DNA from: Pustulibacterium marinum
Lineage (GTDB): Bacteria > Bacteroidota > Bacteroidia > Flavobacteriales > Flavobacteriaceae
Assembly (NCBI RefSeq): GCF_900116665.1
Contig: NZ_FPBK01000001.1
Location: 828,112-892,111 of the forward strand
Direction: 5' to 3'
DNA: 64,000 bases
The position numbers and the translations under genes are program-made. This document shows, one piece after another, positions 60,174 through 64,000 of the stretch. The notes under the pieces were generated by a model that had not been told where the DNA came from, did no database searches, and was given only the letters and a program-made list of their open reading frames with translations. Positions within the stretch are counted from its first letter, which is position 1. Every line of letters begins with the position of its first letter.

Positions 60174-60875
60174 TTAGTCTTGCATAGCAAATACTTTTTG
60201 AAGTAATGTAGTTGTTCTCTCATTTATATTGGTTCGTATTTCTTTTTCTTCTACGGCTATCATGGTAAAAACCCCGTCTAATGCTTTGTTGGTTACATAA
60301 TCTGTTAAATCTGGATTTACGTCGTTGGTAAGTGGTAAACTGTTGTATTTTGAAATTAAATTACTCCATATTTCTGTTGCTCCAACTTTGGACAATGAAT
60401 TATTGATTACAGGTGAAAACTTATTATAAAGTGCTGTAGTTGTTTTTTGTTCCAAGTAGTTTGTGGCAGCATTGTCATCGCCTAGTAAAATATTTTTAGC
60501 ATCAGCAAAAGTGATTTCTTGTACGGCATTCACGAATATTGGAGTAGCTTCTTTTACGGCATCTTCAGCTGCTCTATTGAGTAATTTCAAACCTTCATCA
60601 GCTAAATTTCCTAGACCAACTTTGCGCAATCCTTCATCTACTTTTTGAAGTTCTGCCGGTAGTGTAATCTTTACTAATTGATTTTTATAGAAACCATCTG
60701 TTTCTGTCAATTTAGTTACTTCTTTATCAATTCCTTTATCCAAGGCCTGTTTCAAAGCGTTTGCAATATCTGCATTGGTAATTACACTATTGGGTAAATT
60801 ATTTACGGCTTTTTGAAGTTCTGCGCAGCTAACAAGTGAGCAAATGATACAGAAGGAAATAAGAAGTTTTTTCAT
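60174..60875 (-). CDS. DUF4197 lipoprotein (paralog 1)
   Basis: A 233-residue lipoprotein (SLVSC, Cys17) of the DUF4197 family, helical throughout, with blocks ALDKGIDKEVTKLTETDGFY, FVNAVQEITFADAKNILLG and EEKEIRTNINERTTTLLQ. The function of the family is unknown. It shares high identity with its neighbour at 60955-61692, in the same direction, so a tandem duplication is clear. This copy is anchored by a lipid; the neighbour is a soluble secreted form. Confidence 0.85.
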   Translation of the reverse strand: MKKLLISFCIICSLVSCAELQKAVNNLPNSVITNADIANALKQALDKGIDKEVTKLTETDGFYKNQLVKITLPAELQKVDEGLRKVGLGNLADEGLKLLNRAAEDAVKEATPIFVNAVQEITFADAKNILLGDDNAATNYLEQKTTTALYNKFSPVINNSLSKVGATEIWSNLISKYNSLPLTNDVNPDLTDYVTNKALDGVFTMIAVEEKEIRTNINERTTTLLQKVFAMQD

Positions 60876-60908
60876 GATTAAGCATATTTTATTTCGAAAC
60901 TAGATAAA

Positions 60909-60934
60909 AAAAAGCGCTTACATAAGCGCTTTTT
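60909..60934 (-). terminator. Rho-independent terminator between the DUF4197 genes
   Basis: AAAAGCGCTTA (60910-60920) pairs perfectly with TAAGCGCTTTT (60923-60933). On the - strand a T8 run follows. It ends the upstream paralog's transcript, so the second copy likely has its own promoter. Confidence 0.85.
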
Positions 60935-60954
60935 CAAATATTTAAGAAATAGTT

Positions 60955-61692
60955 TTAATCCTGAGCTCCAAATACTTGTTGTAGAAGGTCTGTAGTTCTT
61001 GAAGAAATATCTGTTCTAATTTCTTTTTCTTCAACAGCTATCATAGTGAAAACGCCGTCTAATGCTTTTAGCGTTACATAATCTGTAATATCTGGATTCA
61101 CGTCTTTTGTAAATGGTAATTTATTGTATTTAGTTATGATGGCTTCCCAAATTTTATCAGCTCCAACTTTGGAAAATGAAGTTTCAATAACAGGAGAAAA
61201 TTTCTCATACAAAGGAGTGGTAGTTTTACCTTGTAAATAAGTTGTCGCCGCGTCATCTGCACCCATGAGAATATTTTTGGCATCGTCAAACGTAATTTCG
61301 CTTACAGCATTTACAAAAATAGGGGTAGCTTCTTTTACGGCATCTTCAGCAGCTCTGTTCATTGCCAATATTCCTTTGTCTGCTAGGTCACCAAAACCAG
61401 CGGCTCGCAAAGCTTTATCAACTTTCTGTAATTCTTCCGGAACCACAATCTTTACCAATTCATTTTTATAAAATCCGTTTTCAGCGGTTAATTTTTCAAC
61501 TTGCTCATCAATTCCTTTATCTAAGGCTTCTCTAAGTCCAGCAGCGATGTCTGCATTGGACAAGTCTATGTCAGAACCTGAAACAACTTCGCTTGCTTTA
61601 GTGAGTACAGATCCTACATTTATTTGAGCATTTGCTTGATAGCTTACTGCTGTGATTGCCGTGATTACTAGGGTTGTGTATAATTTCTTCAT
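60955..61692 (-). CDS. DUF4197 secreted protein (paralog 2)
   Basis: A 245-residue protein with a signal peptidase I leader (VSYQANA, then QINVG) and no lipobox, unlike its paralog. The mature part keeps the same helical blocks as the copy at 60174-60875: KGIDEQVEKLTAENGFYKNE, TPIFVNAVSEITFDDAKN and MIAVEEKEIRTDI. The two versions thus differ in location: soluble periplasm versus membrane anchor. The role of DUF4197 is not known. It has a terminator between it and the next copy. Confidence 0.85.
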   Translation of the reverse strand: MKKLYTTLVITAITAVSYQANAQINVGSVLTKASEVVSGSDIDLSNADIAAGLREALDKGIDEQVEKLTAENGFYKNELVKIVVPEELQKVDKALRAAGFGDLADKGILAMNRAAEDAVKEATPIFVNAVSEITFDDAKNILMGADDAATTYLQGKTTTPLYEKFSPVIETSFSKVGADKIWEAIITKYNKLPFTKDVNPDITDYVTLKALDGVFTMIAVEEKEIRTDISSRTTDLLQQVFGAQD

Positions 61693-61790
61693 GATTTTAT
61701 ATTTATCGGTTGAGAATTCAAAGTAAAAGCCTTCTCTACTTTTTTCATAGGAAAATTTCTTATATTACATTTATTTTAACATGATAATAG

Positions 61791-62645
61791 TTAACTAAAA
61801 ATGATTGTTTTATTATTGTAAACTATCGTTTTTCGTTCTATATGTAGCTTGATGGCTCTAGAAAGTACAATTTTTTCCAGATCTTTCCCTTTCATGACCA
61901 GATCTTTGATGTCGTGCGTGTGCGTAACTCTGGCAACATCTTGTTCAATAATGGGGCCGGCATCGAGTTCTTCGGTTACATAATGACTGGTAGCTCCAAT
62001 AATCTTTACACCTCTTTTGTAAGCTGAATGATACGGTTTAGCACCCACAAAAGCTGGTAAAAAGGAATGATGAATATTGATAATCCTGTTTGGATACAAA
62101 TCAATAATTTTTTCCGATACAATTTGCATATACCTTGCCAAAACTATAAAGTCGATTTCAAATTTTTGAAGTAATTCAATTTGAAGGGCTTCTGCTTCAC
62201 CCTTGGTTTCTTTAGTTACAGGAATGTGATAATACGGAATTCCAAAATTCTTCGCTGCTGTTGCTAAATCAGGATGATTACTGATGATTAGCGGAATTTC
62301 AACTTCCCATTCACCAGCATTGTACCTGCTTAAAATATCGTATAAACAATGATCGTATTTGCTAACAAACACAGCCATTTTTGGTTTGTAATCAGATGGA
62401 AATAGTTGCCATTCCATTTCATAAGTTCCAGCAATAGCTTCAGAAAATTCCTTTTTGAAAGTACTGTAAGCAAAGGATGTGTGCTCAAAAACACTTTCCA
62501 GTCGCATAAAGAAAGTTCCGTTTTCGCTGTCTACGTGTTGATCTATGTAAACAATATTTCCCTTTTGTTGGTAAATAAAATTAGTCACCGCCGCTATGAT
62601 TCCCGTTGCATCTTTGCAATGAATCAGTAACATTACTTTTTCCAT
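61791..62645 (-). CDS. purU: Formyltetrahydrofolate deformylase
   Basis: A 284-residue enzyme that hydrolyses 10-formyl-THF to THF and formate, balancing one-carbon pools. An N-terminal ACT domain (about 1-80, LLIHCKDATGIIAAVTNFI) is followed by the formyltransferase fold with LARYMQIVSEKII, NIHHSFLPAFVGAKPYH (catalytic His) and GATSHYVTEELDAGPI with the essential Asp. The family's Met and Gly sensing would occur in the ACT domain. It diverges from the icmF gene. Confidence 0.95.
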   Translation of the reverse strand: MEKVMLLIHCKDATGIIAAVTNFIYQQKGNIVYIDQHVDSENGTFFMRLESVFEHTSFAYSTFKKEFSEAIAGTYEMEWQLFPSDYKPKMAVFVSKYDHCLYDILSRYNAGEWEVEIPLIISNHPDLATAAKNFGIPYYHIPVTKETKGEAEALQIELLQKFEIDFIVLARYMQIVSEKIIDLYPNRIINIHHSFLPAFVGAKPYHSAYKRGVKIIGATSHYVTEELDAGPIIEQDVARVTHTHDIKDLVMKGKDLEKIVLSRAIKLHIERKTIVYNNKTIIFS

Positions 62646-62789
62646 CTAAAAAATGATTAAGAAGTTAAAGTTACATTTTTTGAAAAAGTTTTTTTCAAAC
62701 CGAAAATAATTTTGAACGAAGTGTAAATAAGTGTGTTGTTTTTTGGTTTTTCCGTAAATTGCGACACATAAATGCATACATTATTAAAA

Positions 62790-64000
62790 ATGAAGCAACC
62801 AAATATCTATAAGCCCAAATATAAAGTTAGAATAGTAACCGCAGCATCACTTTTTGATGGTCATGATGCAGCTATCAATATCATGCGTCGTATTATTCAA
62901 TCTACTGGTGTAGAGGTAATACATCTTGGTCACGACCGTAGTGTAGAAGAAGTAGTAAATACTGCCATTCAAGAAGATGCCAATGCTATTGCCATGACGT
63001 CTTATCAGGGCGGACATACCGAGTATTTTAAATATATGTACGATTTGCTTCAGGAAAAAGGAGCCGGACACATCAAAATTTTTGGTGGTGGCGGTGGTGT
63101 AATTCTTCCTGAAGAAATTAAAGAATTGCAAGACTATGGTATCACGCGCATTTATTCGCCAGATGATGGTCGCGAACTTGGTTTGCAAGGTATGATCAAT
63201 GATTTGGTGGAATTGTCTGATTATCCTAGCCCATCCCTAACCCTTCCCAAAGGGAAGGAAATTGGAACTGCTTTAGTTGAGAAGAATGTAAATTGTATTG
63301 CGAGATTGATCTCTTTTGCAGAAAATTTTCATGATAAATTTATAGAAAGCTTTCACCCTTTGGGGGAATTGAAGGGGGATAAAATTCCGGTTTTAGGAAT
63401 CACAGGAACGGGCGGAGCTGGTAAATCTTCGTTGGTAGATGAGTTAGTGCGTCGTTTTTTAATTGATTTCCCTGAAAAAACCATCGGAATTATTTCTGTA
63501 GACCCGTCTAAACGTAAAACGGGTGGTGCGCTTTTAGGAGATAGAATTCGAATGAACGCAATCAATAATCCTAGAGTGTACATGCGTTCGTTGGCTACTC
63601 GACAATCTAATTTAGCATTGTCTAAATATGTAGCTGAAGCGGTTGAGGTGTTGAAAGCAGCGAAATATGATTTGATCATTCTGGAAACTTCGGGAATTGG
63701 TCAAAGTGATACCGAGATTTTGGATCATTCTGATGTTTCTTTATATGTGATGACCCCAGAATTTGGTGCGGCAACACAATTGGAAAAAATTGATATGCTT
63801 GATTTTGCTGATTTGGTTTCTATCAATAAATTCGATAAACGTGGTGCTTTAGATGCGTTGCGTGATGTGAAAAAGCAATACCAGCGCAATCATAATTTAT
63901 GGGAAGCCGATGTAAACGATATGCCAATTTTTGGTACGATTGCTTCTCAATTTAACGATCCGGGAACCAATTCGCTTTACAAAGCAATCATGGATACCAT
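62790..64000 (+). CDS. icmF: Fused isobutyryl-CoA/methylmalonyl-CoA mutase (IcmF-like), N-terminal 403 codons
   Basis: The window ends inside this gene. It is an IcmF-like fusion: a B12-binding domain (about 10-150, [20 protein letters not shown] and GGGGGV), a linker, then a MeaB-like G-domain with [12 protein letters not shown] (Walker A), [28 protein letters not shown] and NKFDKRG. The mutase large domain lies past the window. The enzyme isomerises acyl-CoAs with adenosylcobalamin. The ATG at 62790 is preferred; an ATG at 62772 adds six residues. The linker carries two short repeats in frame (63226-63258, 63350-63378). Confidence 0.9.
   Translation, partial: MKQPNIYKPKYKVRIVTAASLFDGHDAAINIMRRIIQSTGVEVIHLGHDRSVEEVVNTAIQEDANAIAMTSYQGGHTEYFKYMYDLLQEKGAGHIKIFGGGGGVILPEEIKELQDYGITRIYSPDDGRELGLQGMINDLVELSDYPSPSLTLPKGKEIGTALVEKNVNCIARLISFAENFHDKFIESFHPLGELKGDKIPVLGITGTGGAGKSSLVDELVRRFLIDFPEKTIGIISVDPSKRKTGGALLGDRIRMNAINNPRVYMRSLATRQSNLALSKYVAEAVEVLKAAKYDLIILETSGIGQSDTEILDHSDVSLYVMTPEFGAATQLEKIDMLDFADLVSINKFDKRGALDALRDVKKQYQRNHNLWEADVNDMPIFGTIASQFNDPGTNSLYKAIMDT
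63226..63258. repeat. Palindromic repeat inside the icmF linker, copy 1
   Basis: The stretch codes for [12 protein letters not shown] in frame. CCTTCCC (63242-63248) pairs with GGGAAGG (63252-63258) around AAA. Its reverse complement resembles copy 2 (63350-63378): both carry CCCTTTGGG and a later run of G. The repeat looks inserted, because IcmF relatives do not need this proline- and lysine-rich segment. Confidence 0.65.
63350..63378. repeat. Palindromic-type repeat inside the icmF linker, copy 2
   Basis: The stretch contains CACCCTTTGGGGGAATTG and then AAGGGGG, read in frame as FHPLGELKG just before the conserved [18 protein letters not shown] here is complementary to CCCAAAGGG in copy 1, so the two copies are in inverted orientation, 92 bases apart. 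Confidence 0.6.

Noticed and set aside
1-64000. CRISPR arrays, tRNA, rRNA, insertion sequences or prophage genes
   Set aside because: No regularly spaced repeats, tRNA cloverleaf sequence, rRNA segment, transposase or phage structural gene was recognised by eye. A tRNAscan or IS search was not possible.

Overview
The window is AT-rich chromosomal DNA from a member of the Bacteroidota, most likely a marine or environmental Flavobacteriaceae. Supporting signs are the gene order cinA-rpmB-rpmG-DUF4295-ftsY, bacillithiol synthesis (bshC), the fused B12-dependent mutase IcmF, a bacterial kynurenine 3-monooxygenase, many SSC-type lipoproteins, and promoters with the Bacteroidota -7 element TAnnTTTG. 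No rRNA, tRNA, CRISPR array, prophage or insertion sequence was found. Genes are packed tightly, and no gene-free stretch exceeds 300 bases.

Bases 1-9350: a YkgJ tail, a NamZ-type muramidase head to head with an FtsX-like permease, a K+/H+ antiporter gene broken by one extra base, anaerobic hemN behind a candidate FNR-type site, a double-domain universal stress protein, AlkB, a DoxX-like protein, an unknown protein and an RhlE-like helicase. Bases 9350-18200: htpG, two envelope lipoproteins, a TetR-ABC1 kinase pair, FabH-like KAS III, small membrane or lipoproteins and an Old Yellow Enzyme. Bases 18200-25500: kmo-MATE-unknown-PAP2 facing a tightly overlapping operon (GT2, double LAB_N protein, GT39, unknown membrane protein) that looks like a lipid A or envelope glycan modification unit.

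Bases 25500-28440: an arsenic operon arsR-DUF6428-GNAT(ArsN1-like)-acr3-arsC with two near-identical operator palindromes, one of them on the -7 element of the arsR promoter. Bases 28500-39200: an outer-membrane receptor, a CoA-binding protein, a sodium symporter, recR, a GT2, a 2-oxoacid dehydrogenase E2, a DnaQ-like exonuclease, an FAH-family enzyme, an orphan Hpt protein and cinA. Bases 39200-48920: rpmB, rpmG, DUF4295, ftsY, an ABC-F protein, rimO, bshC, a degenerate-Nudix regulator, a flavin-binding protein and a PLP decarboxylase. Bases 48950-64000: purM, B12-dependent nrdJ, a PagL-like lipid A deacylase, an atypical pyruvate kinase, prfA, pyrF, a BtuF-like binding protein with no signal peptide, an alpha/beta hydrolase, a tandem DUF4197 pair, purU and the first 403 codons of icmF.

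Most of this is core metabolism and housekeeping. The most interesting parts are the arsenic operon with its double operator, the short palindromic repeats inserted in frame in the icmF linker, the FNR-like site placed for class II activation of hemN, the pyruvate kinase homologue with a new N-terminal domain and no C-terminal domain, and the glycolipid operon. I did not find a clearly new multi-gene system. All family names come from motif recognition by eye, without a database search.
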